Positions 38,112 to 47,177 of a stretch of 64,000 nucleotides of DNA are shown in pieces (the first letter of the stretch is position 1; every line of letters begins with the position of its first letter). The translations under genes were made by a program, and so were the position numbers. The notes below the pieces were generated by a model, which had not been told where the DNA came from, made no database searches, and worked only from the letters and a program-made list of their open reading frames with translations. Origin of the DNA: JAQIBY01 sp963676165 (lineage in GTDB: Bacteria > Bacteroidota > Bacteroidia > Bacteroidales > ML635J-15); the NCBI GenBank assembly GCA_963676165.1, contig OY781043.1, forward strand, positions 2,480,001-2,544,000, read 5' to 3'.

Positions 38112-39284
38112 CTATGCGGTTTTTATTCGTTTCATACGCTTTTTAACATTTGCCTGCACCACATAATGATCAATCAGTGGAGCAAAGACATTCATAAGAA
38201 GAATTGCCAACATGGTTCCTTCTGGGTATGCCGGATTCAAGACACGAATCAATATGGCGAGGAAACCTATGAGGAAACCATAAATGATTTTTCCTTTGGC
38301 AGTTTGAGCTGCAGTTACCGGATCTGTTGCCATAAAGACCATTCCAAAGAGAAAAGAACCAATTAAAAGGTGTTCCCACCAAGGAATTTCCATAAATGGA
38401 TTCACAGCGAAAGCATTCAGCAACAAGCCCATGGTAATACCACCTGCCAACATAGACAACATCACTCGTGCAGAGCCTACTCGAGTAAATAATAATATAG
38501 CAGCTCCTAACAAGATGGCAATTTTAGAAGTTTCACCAATGGATCCAGGAATGGTTCCTATAAGCATATCCATGGTATCAATGGCTTGTCCGTTTCCGAG
38601 ACTAAAAGAGGAATTACCCAAAGCAGCCTGAGCCAATGGAGTTGCACCACTAAATGCATCCAATGTTTGACCGTCAACCATACCACCTACCCAAACTTTA
38701 TCACCAGACATCCAAGCTGGATAAGCAAAGAATAGGAAAGCACGTGCTGTCAGTGCCGGATTTAGAATATTCATACCGGTGCCACCAAAAACTTCTTTTC
38801 CGATAATAACAGCAAAGGCAGTTGCTATGGCAACCATCCACAATGGCACATCAGCAGGCATAATGAGTGGAATTAAAAAGCCGGAAACCAAAAATCCTTC
38901 ATTCACCTCATGTCCACGAATTTGGGCGAAAGTGAATTCAATTCCCAATCCAACAACATAAGAAACAATTAAAATTGGTACAACTTTTAATAATCCATAT
39001 CCTACGACAGGCCAAAAAGAGATACTTTCACCTAAAGCAAGATAATGCTGATATCCGGTATTGTAAATACCAAACAACAAACTAGGAACTAAAGCAATAA
39101 TTACCATCATCATGGTGCGCTTCATATCCATAGCATCACGTATATGTGCTCCGGTTTTTGTTGTATGATTCGGGACAAACAACATGGTTTCAAACGCATC
39201 AAATGTGGAATGGAGTTTTTCAAACTTTCCACCTTTTTCAAAATGCGGTTTTATTTTATCGATTGTTTTTCTGAGCTTACTCAT
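38112..39284 (-). CDS. nqrB: Na+-NQR subunit B (covalent FMN, riboflavin, Na+ path)
   Basis: A 390-aa protein with about ten membrane helices. The flavinylation motif FSGATPLAQA puts FMN on T215. GKEVFGGTGMNILNPALTARAF is the conserved segment before it, and FMATDPVTAAQT follows near the C-terminus. NqrB carries the quinone site and the Na+ channel. Confidence 0.97.
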   Translation of the reverse strand: MSKLRKTIDKIKPHFEKGGKFEKLHSTFDAFETMLFVPNHTTKTGAHIRDAMDMKRTMMMVIIALVPSLLFGIYNTGYQHYLALGESISFWPVVGYGLLKVVPILIVSYVVGLGIEFTFAQIRGHEVNEGFLVSGFLIPLIMPADVPLWMVAIATAFAVIIGKEVFGGTGMNILNPALTARAFLFFAYPAWMSGDKVWVGGMVDGQTLDAFSGATPLAQAALGNSSFSLGNGQAIDTMDMLIGTIPGSIGETSKIAILLGAAILLFTRVGSARVMLSMLAGGITMGLLLNAFAVNPFMEIPWWEHLLIGSFLFGMVFMATDPVTAAQTAKGKIIYGFLIGFLAILIRVLNPAYPEGTMLAILLMNVFAPLIDHYVVQANVKKRMKRIKTA

Positions 39285-39302
39285 TGCAGTATAATTTCAA
39301 GA

Positions 39303-40649
39303 TTAACTCATTTCTTTTCGTAACACATCAAGGGATTCGCGCAAAATCTTTTGCACTTCAGTTTTCGAAGTACACACAAATTCGCACAATGCCATATCTT
39401 CTTCTATCACTTCGTAAATACCAAGCTGCTCCATTTTGTCAATATCCTGTGTCATACAAGCTTTCACAAGTTGCTGCGGATATATATCCAATGGACAAAC
39501 TTTTTCATATTCACCAGTTACGACATAGGCTCTTTCTCCCCCATGAAAATTGGTATCAATTTTATATTTTTTCTTTGGCATTAACCAAGAGAAATAGGTT
39601 CTGGACAAGGAAAATTTATTGAATCCCGGTGCAATCCAACCAAAAAACTCATAATAATCTCCTTCAGGAATAACGGTGAAAAGATTTTCATTGTAAGACA
39701 AGGCTCCATCTTTACCAATGCCTTTTCCGGTTAATACATTTCCAGATATCACACGCACATTATCCTGTGATAGCTTGTTTTCGAGCAGAGTTGCAGCAGA
39801 TTGTCCTGGCAAAACAGAAACATAAGCAGTTTCTTTCAACTCAGAACCCACCATTGCAATTGTTCGACTGTAATCAATCTGTTTTGTGAGGAATAAACGA
39901 CCGATAATAGCAACGTCTTGGATATTGATCGTCCAATACAATTCACCTTTATTAATTGGTCGAACCTTATTCATCTGTGTTCCTACATTCCCTGCTGGAT
40001 GCGGACCTTCAAACTCATTGATTTCCACATGAGGCAGTGACTTGAACAACTGATTGTTTGCCTTTGCATTTAAACCTAAATGTATGGTTTTACCACTCAA
40101 TGCATGAATGATTTCCATACCGGCTTTCAGTTCTTCCTGCTTATCGCTTAACAAAAAGCTGTAATCAGGAGCCAATGGAGCAGAGTCAAATGCAGAAACA
40201 AAAACAAAATCAGGCTTAGCCTCTGTATCAGCAATAACCCCATAAGGGCGCTGAATAATCATTGGCCAATACCCTGTTTTCAATAAAGTTTCTTTAATTG
40301 CCTCAGCATCTGCGGACATGTCAGGAATATTTACAGATTCCCGCTCAAGCTTTCCATCCGATTCAATAACGATTTCCAAAAGTTTACGCTTTTCACCACG
40401 AACAAGCTCTTTAACTTCACCACTGACCGGAGAGCAAAATTGAACTTCAGGATGAAATTTATCAAAGTAAACGGAAGTCCCAACTTTCACTTTGGTGCCT
40501 GGCTTGGCAACCACTTTTGGACGAATTCCATGGAAATCAGTCGGTTTTAATGCAAATTGAGTTCCTGTCTCGAACTCAATCCGTTGCTTTTCAGCTTCGC
40601 CTTTTAGGGGGATATTCAGTCCCCGACGTACTTTTATTGGTTTACTCAT
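39303..40649 (-). CDS. nqrA: Na+-NQR subunit A
   Basis: A 448-aa soluble subunit, first gene of nqrABCDEF-apbE. Conserved segments include RRGLNIPLKGEAE at the start, VGTSVYFDKFHPEVQFCSPVSGEV (about 57-80), GPHPAGNVGTQMN (about 216) and the C-terminal GGERAYVVTGEYEKVCPLD (about 366-384). NqrA binds the complex on the cytoplasmic side. Its promoter carries a -7 box at 40674-40681, and a palindrome-like Crp/Fnr-type site lies further upstream. Confidence 0.97.
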   Translation of the reverse strand: MSKPIKVRRGLNIPLKGEAEKQRIEFETGTQFALKPTDFHGIRPKVVAKPGTKVKVGTSVYFDKFHPEVQFCSPVSGEVKELVRGEKRKLLEIVIESDGKLERESVNIPDMSADAEAIKETLLKTGYWPMIIQRPYGVIADTEAKPDFVFVSAFDSAPLAPDYSFLLSDKQEELKAGMEIIHALSGKTIHLGLNAKANNQLFKSLPHVEINEFEGPHPAGNVGTQMNKVRPINKGELYWTINIQDVAIIGRLFLTKQIDYSRTIAMVGSELKETAYVSVLPGQSAATLLENKLSQDNVRVISGNVLTGKGIGKDGALSYNENLFTVIPEGDYYEFFGWIAPGFNKFSLSRTYFSWLMPKKKYKIDTNFHGGERAYVVTGEYEKVCPLDIYPQQLVKACMTQDIDKMEQLGIYEVIEEDMALCEFVCTSKTEVQKILRESLDVLRKEMS

Positions 40650-40673
40650 ACCTGTGAGTTTTTCTTAACTGAA

Positions 40674-40681
40674 CAAATATA
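40674..40681 (-). promoter_or_regulatory. -7 box TATATTTG for the nqr operon
   Basis: Minus-strand TATATTTG matches TAnnTTTG exactly, 25 nt before the nqrA start. No TTTG box lies at the usual distance, which fits a promoter needing an activator. Confidence 0.55.
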
Positions 40682-40712
40682 TAGCTTCTAATTTTCATGA
40701 CCTTTTTAAAAG

Positions 40713-40728
40713 TTGACATATATCATGT
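40713..40728. promoter_or_regulatory. Candidate Crp/Fnr-type site upstream of nqrA
   Basis: TTGACATATATCATG is an imperfect dyad similar to the GACATATGTC palindrome at 41487-41496. It is centred roughly 50 nt before the predicted nqr transcription start, a usual place for a Crp/Fnr activator. Confidence 0.4.
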
Positions 40729-40754
40729 TTTTAAAAATTGACCATCAACCTTGC

Positions 40755-41444
40755 TTATGCGTTTCTACTTAACTGTATTAGACGCTTTTTGTTTAAAATT
40801 TTTAGAAAAGATTTTGACTCTTCTATTATGCCATCTGACTTAATTGCCTGAATAGTACGTATTACGCTCATCATAGCCATCCCAGAATAATTTCCCAAAT
40901 CTCTTCTTGAAAGTATCATTGGAAACTCATCTGACTTAAACACATTGTCCGCCAGATAAAGAATAACATCAGCAACACGCCCATGCATTTGCTTCTGATT
41001 TAGGCTACTTATCCTGTAAAACAGATAATCATTTTGCAAATTGAGATTTTTCACCACCTTAGCAGCAAATTCACCATGTTTCAGAATTGTCTCTTCAATA
41101 AAAGCTCGTGAAATATCACACACCTGAGTTTCAGTCAGTGCAATGACAGAATATTTTGCAATATCATTGCCAAACAATCCACTCAAACAAATCATCTTCC
41201 CTTTGGGAACAACATCCAACAAAACAGTTCCTGTTTCTGTTTCAAGTTCAAGTTTGACATAACCAGATTGAACAAACATAATGTGATTAACCATGGTACC
41301 TTGTTTCACCAAAGTTTCTCCACGTTTAAATAACACTTTACTCCTTTGTTTGCTATCGGCAAATGCTTCCTCAAAAAGTTGGTCATACCCATCAAACGGA
41401 TTTTCACATCCACCAACTTCATAATGTAATATCTGTTCTTTCAT
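40755..41444 (-). CDS. Crp/Fnr-family transcriptional regulator
   Basis: A 229-aa regulator. The cyclic-nucleotide-binding-like beta-barrel covers about 20-130 (LFKRGETLVKQGTMVNHIMFVQSGYVKL). A long dimer helix follows (about 135-160), then a winged helix (about 165-229) with recognition-helix region LSRRDLGNYSGMAMMSVIRTIQ. It has no N-terminal cysteine cluster like FNR (only C13 and a few scattered cysteines), so the signal is unknown. It sits between the nqr operon (same strand, downstream) and the divergent Mrp/Mbx-like operon, with palindromes on both sides, and is the best candidate to control both. Confidence 0.9.
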   Translation of the reverse strand: MKEQILHYEVGGCENPFDGYDQLFEEAFADSKQRSKVLFKRGETLVKQGTMVNHIMFVQSGYVKLELETETGTVLLDVVPKGKMICLSGLFGNDIAKYSVIALTETQVCDISRAFIEETILKHGEFAAKVVKNLNLQNDYLFYRISSLNQKQMHGRVADVILYLADNVFKSDEFPMILSRRDLGNYSGMAMMSVIRTIQAIKSDGIIEESKSFLKILNKKRLIQLSRNA

Positions 41445-41466
41445 AATTTTATCAACGAATGAATCA

Positions 41467-41496
41467 CAAACTTAGCAATTATTTATGACATATGTC
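41467..41496 (-). promoter_or_regulatory. Promoter and operator of the Crp/Fnr gene
   Basis: Minus-strand TAAGTTTG (41467-41474) matches TAnnTTTG. The perfect 10-bp palindrome GACATATGTC (41487-41496) lies 12 nt upstream of it, where a bound regulator would overlap the -33 region. Autoregulation is therefore plausible. Confidence 0.5.
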
Positions 41497-41526
41497 TATA
41501 CATTTCATTTATTATATTACTAAAAA

Positions 41527-41541
41527 AAACATCAGATGTTT
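41527..41541. promoter_or_regulatory. Palindrome AAACATCAGATGTTT in the divergent region
   Basis: A perfect 7+1+7 palindrome about 77 nt upstream of the predicted start of the mrpE-led operon. It differs from the GACATATGTC site and may bind the same or another regulator. Confidence 0.4.
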
Positions 41542-41597
41542 AAACAATATGCATCATCTATCGTTAATTATTTAACAGACGACAAGGGGACTTTGTT

Positions 41598-41605
41598 TAC
41601 ATTTG
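41598..41605 (+). promoter_or_regulatory. -7 box TACATTTG for the Mbx-like operon
   Basis: An exact TAnnTTTG match 35 nt before the mrpE ATG; no exact TTTG at 19 nt spacing. Confidence 0.5.
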
Positions 41606-41639
41606 TTACGTAATCGTTTCACTTTTTTAATTAAAGCGT

Positions 41640-42134
41640 ATGAAGCTAAAATCATTTATTGTTTCGTTTACCATCTTAATGATAGTCTGGTTGTTGCTCA
41701 CAAGCACTTTTGAGTTCTCATATCTCATTGCAGGTTCTGTGGTATCAGTCATATTATCTTTATTGCTTTGTAAACGATGTACTATCTTTAAAGGGATGAA
41801 ATTTAGCCCTTTGGCATTAGTTTACACTTTTGTCTATTTAGTGGTTTTTATTTTTGAACTAATTCGTTCAAATTTAGATGTTGCTAGGCGTGTCTTATCA
41901 CCTTCCCTACCAATTAACCCCGGTATTGTTGAAGTAAAAACACGTTTAAAGTCACCTATGGCAAGGATGATTCTCACGAACTCCATCACTCTTACGCCAG
42001 GGACATTAACCATTGACATGGTAGATGACAGTATTTTTATCCACTGGATAGATGTAAAGTCCACGGATAAGACAGAAGCGACAGAGAAAATTGTCAAACG
42101 TTTTGAAAACATTATAAGTCGAATATATGATTAA
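41640..42134 (+). CDS. mrpE: MrpE/MnhE-like antiporter subunit (MbxA position)
   Basis: A 164-aa protein with two or three N-terminal membrane helices and the MNHE domain: FVYLVVFIFELIRSNLDVARRVLSP, then KSPMARMILTNSITLTPGTLTIDM. First gene of an operon of at least twelve closely spaced genes for a complex-I-related membrane complex. In Mbh/Mbx complexes this subunit is part of the Mrp-like Na+/H+ translocating arm. Overlaps mrpF by 8 nt. Confidence 0.92.
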   Translation: MKLKSFIVSFTILMIVWLLLTSTFEFSYLIAGSVVSVILSLLLCKRCTIFKGMKFSPLALVYTFVYLVVFIFELIRSNLDVARRVLSPSLPINPGIVEVKTRLKSPMARMILTNSITLTPGTLTIDMVDDSIFIHWIDVKSTDKTEATEKIVKRFENIISRIYD

Positions 42135-42387
42135 TGTGATTTTAATGATATCCGCCGGATTCATAAGTCTGGCGATGCTGTTTAGCCTTTACCGTTTCAT
42201 TAAAGGCCCATCCGTAAGTGATCGTGTTGTATCTTTTGATATTATCACAATTAGTTCACTCGCGCTTATTGCTTTAATCGGACTCATTTCCAGACGCGCA
42301 ATATATATAGATGTTGCATTGGTGTATGGATTATTGAGTTTCATTGGGGTAATAATTGTTGCAAGATATTTAGAACGCGGCATTTAA
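42127..42387 (+). CDS. mrpF: MrpF/MnhF-like antiporter subunit
   Basis: An 86-aa protein with three membrane helices. Conserved MrpF segments are FIKGPSVSDRVVSFDIITI and DVALVYGLLSFIGVIIVARYLERG. Overlaps mrpE by 8 nt; 20 nt to mrpG. Corresponds to subunit B of Mbh/Mbx. Confidence 0.92.
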   Translation: MINVILMISAGFISLAMLFSLYRFIKGPSVSDRVVSFDIITISSLALIALIGLISRRAIYIDVALVYGLLSFIGVIIVARYLERGI

Positions 42388-42407
42388 GCCGGTTTAAACA
42401 AGAAATT

Positions 42408-42767
42408 ATGGAGACACTACAAATTATTGGCGCATTTGTTCTTCTGGGTGGTTCGATTTTCATTTTTCTCGGATCGCTGGGATTAGTTAGAATGCCAGAT
42501 GTTTACAACAGAATTCAAGCTGGAACAAAAGCATCGACATTGGGAACACTTTTAAGTTTGACAGGGATAGCACTTATTATTCCTGCATGGTGGACAAAAT
42601 TATTGCTGTTAGCAATTTTCATTATCATCACCAACCCAGTTTCCAGTCATGTACTTGCCAGAGCAAGTCACCAGGCAGGAATTAAGCTTTCTGATCGCAC
42701 CGTTTCAGACAAATACAAATCTTACAATCAATCAAAAGAGGAGGCTAAGCATGGAAACGAATCTTAA
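42408..42767 (+). CDS. mrpG: MrpG/MnhG-like antiporter subunit
   Basis: A 119-aa protein with three helices and the MrpG motif GLVRMPDVYNRIQAGTKASTLG (about 26-47), followed by TNPVSSHVLARASHQAG. Corresponds to subunit C of Mbh/Mbx. The C-terminus overlaps the next gene by 17 nt. Confidence 0.93.
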   Translation: METLQIIGAFVLLGGSIFIFLGSLGLVRMPDVYNRIQAGTKASTLGTLLSLTGIALIIPAWWTKLLLLAIFIIITNPVSSHVLARASHQAGIKLSDRTVSDKYKSYNQSKEEAKHGNES

Positions 42768-43005
42768 TCTCATTATCGCCATTATTATTGGGATATTGGC
42801 TTTGGTTTTTGCAGGAATTGCGATTTACCATAAAAGACTCAGCATTGCCATTATTGCTGCAGGTGCAGTGTCACTTATGGCATCTATCCTCTTCTTATTA
42901 CTTTCAGCACCTGACGTTGCAATGACTGAAGCTGCTATCGGAAGTGGATTAAGTGTAATTATTTTCTTTTATGCATTAAGTAAAATCCGTAAACAACATG
43001 ATTAA
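42751..43005 (+). CDS. DUF4040 (MbhD-like) subunit
   Basis: The ATG at 42751, behind a good ribosome binding site (AGAGGAGG), gives an 84-aa protein; a longer frame from 42649 overlaps mrpG and is unlikely. Three helices; the segment LLSAPDVAMTEAAIGSGLSVIIFFYAL is the conserved MbhD/MrpA C-terminal motif with an acidic pair in the membrane. Corresponds to subunit D of Mbh/Mbx. Confidence 0.88.
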   Translation: METNLNLIIAIIIGILALVFAGIAIYHKRLSIAIIAAGAVSLMASILFLLLSAPDVAMTEAAIGSGLSVIIFFYALSKIRKQHD

Positions 43006-43696
43006 GAAACTCATATACCTCGCATTGATTGCCGGTATCGGATACATGTTCTGGACCAGCTTATCAAATTATGAAGCAGGAGAATCTCTCAACCGGATTT
43101 CTTCGTATTATGCTCAAGATGGTGTTGAAGAAGTAGGAGCTGCAAACCTTGTTACTGCTGTTGTTGTCACGTATCGTGGACTCGACACCTTAGGTGAAGT
43201 CAGTATACTATTTCTTACCGCTAGTATTTTAGGATTTTTCCTTACCAGTGGAAAAGGTCCTAAAATTAAAGTTAGAGACTCAAGTGAAATTTTAAAAACA
43301 GCTTCACGTTTACTGGAGCCAATTATCATACTTTTTGGAGTATATGTTTTTATTAATGGACACCTTACTCCGGGGGGAGGTTTCCAAGGAGGTGCTATTC
43401 TTGCTTCGGCATTAATTCTTGCATACCTTGCAAACCCAGAAGATGGAATGAATAAATCCATTTTCAGAATTACTGAGTCAATTTCAGGTCTTGCATTTGT
43501 TCTTATTGGAATTCTTGGAGTTGTATTGGCAGGAGGGTTTCTTGACAACAGAATTATTCCTGCCGGAAGTGTTGGTGATTTAGTCAGCGCCGGAGTCATT
43601 CCAATTATCTACATCTTCGTTGGGATGAAAGTCGGAGCTGAATTATCCAGCATCGTAACTAACCTTAAACATTCACCTAAAACTGACGCTGAATGA
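42998..43696 (+). CDS. Fused MbhE-like + MrpB/MnhB-like subunit
   Basis: A 232-aa membrane protein joining two usual subunits. The N-terminal part (about 1-85) resembles MbhE/MrpA C-terminal (NLVTAVVVTYRGLDTLGEVSILFLTAS). The C-terminal part (about 95-230) is MnhB (PIIILFGVYVFINGHLTPGGGFQGGAILAS). In Pyrococcus Mbh these are separate subunits E and F. It overlaps both neighbours. Confidence 0.88.
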   Translation: MIKKLIYLALIAGIGYMFWTSLSNYEAGESLNRISSYYAQDGVEEVGAANLVTAVVVTYRGLDTLGEVSILFLTASILGFFLTSGKGPKIKVRDSSEILKTASRLLEPIIILFGVYVFINGHLTPGGGFQGGAILASALILAYLANPEDGMNKSIFRITESISGLAFVLIGILGVVLAGGFLDNRIIPAGSVGDLVSAGVIPIIYIFVGMKVGAELSSIVTNLKHSPKTDAE

Positions 43697-44052
43697 TGGC
43701 ACTAGAACACATTACACTCGTTATTGGAGGCCTGCTCATCCTTTTAGGATTGTGGGGGCTAATTACCCAAAAGAATCTCATCAAGATTGTGATTAGTTTT
43801 ACTTTAATGGATGCTGGAACTCACATTCTTATGGTAAGTTTAGGTTACTTAAAAAACCGAACAGCTCCTATCATTGATGAGACTGTTACAAATGCAGCGG
43901 AACAAGTTGTGGATCCTATTCCACAAGCAATGGTACTTACGGCCATTGTTATCGGACTTGGTATTACTGCATTAATGCTCACTTTTGTTGTACGCATGGC
44001 AAAAGACAAAAACTCACTGAATGTTTCAAACTTTAAAGATTTAAAATGGTAG
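43693..44052 (+). CDS. mrpC: MrpC/MnhC (NuoK-like) subunit
   Basis: A 119-aa protein with three helices. NuoK-like features are LLILLGLWGLITQKNLIKIVI near the start and DPIPQAMVLTAIVIGLGITALML near the end. Start overlaps the previous stop (ATGATGG context, 4 nt), and the end overlaps the large antiporter gene by 7 nt. Corresponds to subunit G of Mbh/Mbx. Confidence 0.93.
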   Translation: MMALEHITLVIGGLLILLGLWGLITQKNLIKIVISFTLMDAGTHILMVSLGYLKNRTAPIIDETVTNAAEQVVDPIPQAMVLTAIVIGLGITALMLTFVVRMAKDKNSLNVSNFKDLKW

Positions 44053-47000
44053 CACCTATTTATATTATCGCAATCACGCTGGGAGTCGCTTTTAGTTTGG
44101 GATTTTTCAGCAAAGGCAGTAAAACGATTGCCAGTGGACTGTTTTATCTTGCGTTAACAGCACTAGCAGCCATTGCGGGACAATGGCTAATTGCCTTCAT
44201 TCAAGGAACAGGTAATCTAACTGAAGTTTTCACCTCTGGATTTAAGCCTCCTTTCTCCATTTCTTTGCAAATGGGATTCAATGAAGCAGTGCTCTTAAGC
44301 ATGATCAATCTAGCAGGACTATTGGGAGCAATTTACCTTTATGACCAATTCAAAAAGTATGGCGCATACCTCATGATCACCTACTTATTACTGATCATGG
44401 GATTGGATGTTATTGTCATGACAAGAGATATTTTCAACCTCTTTGTTTTCCTTGAAATATCAAGCATTGCAATGGCTGGTATGGCGCTAATCACAAAAGA
44501 AGAAAAATCAGTTCAGGCAGGTTTCAAATACCTCACCGCAACCGCAATTATTTCTGCTTTCTTCTTGATTGGAATCATCTTAGTTTACACTTTCGGACAA
44601 TCATTATACATTAATGAATTGCTGATGAGTGATGGCATTTTTAAAGCCGGACTTGCTGTAAGCTTCCTTATTATTATGCCACTGATTCTGGAGCTAAAAC
44701 CATTCCCTGCAAACGGCTGGGGATTAGACATGTACCAGGCAGCTCACCCTGCAGTTGGCGCATTGCTTAGCGGTGCTTCTGTGACCGCATCAGCTTATGT
44801 GCTTTACAAACTTGCTCCAATTGGTGGTGAAATGGCATATCAGATTATCGCCATATTAGGTATGCTTACTTTTGTAGGTTCCAATCTTGCAGGATTGATG
44901 CAAAAACATGTAAGACGCATGCTTGGATATTCTTCCATTGCACAAACTGGTTTGGTCATGATTGTCATCGGAATGCAACCACTGCTTGGAGATAAAACCT
45001 TGCTCATCGCATTCAGTCTATTAATAACAAACTTTTTTGCCAAATCAGGATTATTCTGGTTATCAGGCATCATCAAAAATGACAATCAAAAAGCATGGGG
45101 AATTCTGCGTAAGAAACCTGTGATGCTATTTCTCTTTGTTATGTTTGTTGCAGCATTGGTAGGCTTCCCTCCTTTCCCAACATTCTTTGGGAAATGGGAA
45201 CTTGTCATGTCTCTTGCCAACAGCGGACTTGCTTGGTGGATAGGATTCATCTTGCTAGGAAGCTTATTGGAAGCTGTGTATCTCTTCCGTTGGGTAGGAT
45301 ATGGCATTAAAGACAAATCCAACGAAACTGCAATGGATTGCAAAATGCACAAAAGCATTCCTGTGTATATCATGGGTGCTGGTATGCTAGCTGCTGCTGC
45401 AGGATTTTTGAATCACTATTTCACTGACACCCTCATGTATTTCATTCCACTTGCATTTGCAGGTTTAATGTTTGTCCTTGACTTCCTTCCTGCAAAACTT
45501 AAAAATGTCATTGCAATTGGTGGAATGGGAGCTTATGCATATTACATGTACGATCATTTCATGGGAGTTGACAATTTAAGGTTCTTCTTTGCAATAATCT
45601 TCATTGTGGGCGGTATTCTAACCTTAATCCCTGGATTCACAAAATCCGGAAAACGCCTGGGATTTTATCCTGCTGCTATGCTCATGTTCTCAGGACTTGG
45701 CATGCTTATCACAGCAACTGATTTACTGCAATTTTTCATTGCATGGGAAATCATGACAATTGGATCTTACTTATTGATTATTCGAGGTGAAAATTCGCTA
45801 AAACATGCATACAGCTATATGCTTTTCTCCTTAGGAGGAGCATTTGCTATGCTTGCCGGATTTGCTTTTGCACAAAGCGGAAATACAGGAATTGGCTTGG
45901 ATGTATTATCCAACATGCACTACTTACCAGGATTAACTGCGGCTTTAATTGCCATTGGTTTCATGACCAAAACCGCATCCCTTGGCTTACACATTTGGTT
46001 ACCGGGAGCACATGCTGAAGCAGAAAGCGATGTTTCACCAATGGTATCAGCAATTTTATTGAAAGCTGGTGTTTTTGGATTGATACTACTATTCATAGGC
46101 ATAGGTGCTGAATCAGCAGCCAATCATCCACTCACCTACACTTTAGGCTGGCTTGGTGCATTAACTGCATTGATTGGTAACCTTGGTGCTGCTTTTCAAG
46201 AAGATGCAAAACGCTTGCTTGCATGGTCAAGTATTGGTCAGTTGGGATACATTTTATTCGCATTCTCCATCATGACGCACCTTGGCTGGTTAGCAGGTTT
46301 AACTTACACAGCGAATCACGCAGCTTTCAAAGCCATACTTTTCCTTGGAATTGGAGGAGTAGTTTTCCGCACAAAAACTCACAACATGTACGAAATGGGT
46401 GGTTTAATTAAGAAAATGCCACTAACCTTTATTACTGTCCTGTTTGCAATTATAACTCTTGCTGGTATTCCACCACTCGCAGGATTTGCAGGAAAATGGT
46501 TATTCTACAATGCTGTCATTATGAAAGAATGGTATTTACAAGGAACCATTGTATTCTTTGCTGGGATCATTGCATTCCTTTACAGTTTCAGAATTCTCTA
46601 TACCGTTTTCTTAGGACATTTGAAGGATCATCACCGCAAAATCAAAGAAGCACCAATATGGTTCCTCATTCCACAGTTCCTATTAATGGGTTTCATTATG
46701 CTTTTCAGTATGCAGCCTGAGCTCATTCTTCGTCCGTTTGGAGACATGATTTCAAGCTTCTTCCCTAGCAATGCATTAACTTGGGAAAATGGAACTGCTT
46801 TAACCAGTTTAGGTTATTGGAATGGCTATCGCATTGGAGTAATAATCTTCATTATGTTTGGAATTCTCTTCGGATGGTTATTCTTAACCAGCAGACGTGT
46901 TAAGAAAATCAAATCATTCAATATTGTTTACGCTGGAGAAACTCCTGAGCGCCCAGAAACAACGCATATGGCACACAACATGTTTGCCGGTTACAATAAA

Positions 47001-47177
47001 GCAATGGGTATTTTGGTTGCTCCTGGCATCACTCGATTCTGGAAATGGGTAGATAACTCAGTTCATGATATTGGTGATTTTGTACGCAAATTATACACCG
47101 GGAATGCACAAACCTATCTCGTGCATATCGTGGCTTATACAGTAATTATTTTTATGTTGATAAACTTTAGTTTCTAA
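44046..47177 (+). CDS. Double MrpD/NuoN-like antiporter subunit fusion
   Basis: A 1043-aa protein with two complete proton-conducting transporter modules. In module 1 (about 1-480) the membrane glutamate is in FLEISS (E137), the lysine in LELKPF (K218), then YQAAHPAVGALLSG. In module 2 (about 505-960) the glutamate is in AWEIMT (E568), followed by HIWLPGAHAEAESDVSPMVSAILLKAG. Mbh has one such subunit (H); Mbx/Mbs has two separate ones (H and H'). Here the two are one polypeptide, which fixes a 1:1 ratio and implies two ion-translocation units per complex. The C-terminal tail (970-1043) is less conserved. Confidence 0.9.
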   Translation: MVAPIYIIAITLGVAFSLGFFSKGSKTIASGLFYLALTALAAIAGQWLIAFIQGTGNLTEVFTSGFKPPFSISLQMGFNEAVLLSMINLAGLLGAIYLYDQFKKYGAYLMITYLLLIMGLDVIVMTRDIFNLFVFLEISSIAMAGMALITKEEKSVQAGFKYLTATAIISAFFLIGIILVYTFGQSLYINELLMSDGIFKAGLAVSFLIIMPLILELKPFPANGWGLDMYQAAHPAVGALLSGASVTASAYVLYKLAPIGGEMAYQIIAILGMLTFVGSNLAGLMQKHVRRMLGYSSIAQTGLVMIVIGMQPLLGDKTLLIAFSLLITNFFAKSGLFWLSGIIKNDNQKAWGILRKKPVMLFLFVMFVAALVGFPPFPTFFGKWELVMSLANSGLAWWIGFILLGSLLEAVYLFRWVGYGIKDKSNETAMDCKMHKSIPVYIMGAGMLAAAAGFLNHYFTDTLMYFIPLAFAGLMFVLDFLPAKLKNVIAIGGMGAYAYYMYDHFMGVDNLRFFFAIIFIVGGILTLIPGFTKSGKRLGFYPAAMLMFSGLGMLITATDLLQFFIAWEIMTIGSYLLIIRGENSLKHAYSYMLFSLGGAFAMLAGFAFAQSGNTGIGLDVLSNMHYLPGLTAALIAIGFMTKTASLGLHIWLPGAHAEAESDVSPMVSAILLKAGVFGLILLFIGIGAESAANHPLTYTLGWLGALTALIGNLGAAFQEDAKRLLAWSSIGQLGYILFAFSIMTHLGWLAGLTYTANHAAFKAILFLGIGGVVFRTKTHNMYEMGGLIKKMPLTFITVLFAIITLAGIPPLAGFAGKWLFYNAVIMKEWYLQGTIVFFAGIIAFLYSFRILYTVFLGHLKDHHRKIKEAPIWFLIPQFLLMGFIMLFSMQPELILRPFGDMISSFFPSNALTWENGTALTSLGYWNGYRIGVIIFIMFGILFGWLFLTSRRVKKIKSFNIVYAGETPERPETTHMAHNMFAGYNKAMGILVAPGITRFWKWVDNSVHDIGDFVRKLYTGNAQTYLVHIVAYTVIIFMLINFSF

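Noticed and set aside
43114..43599. 161-aa antisense frame
   Set aside because: Shadow of the MbhE/MnhB fusion gene, which is clearly conserved; the antisense product is proline- and lysine-rich without domains.
41640..47177. Stand-alone Mrp Na+/H+ antiporter operon
   Set aside because: The genes run on without gaps into NuoH, NuoB, NuoC and NuoD-like genes, so they form one redox-linked complex.
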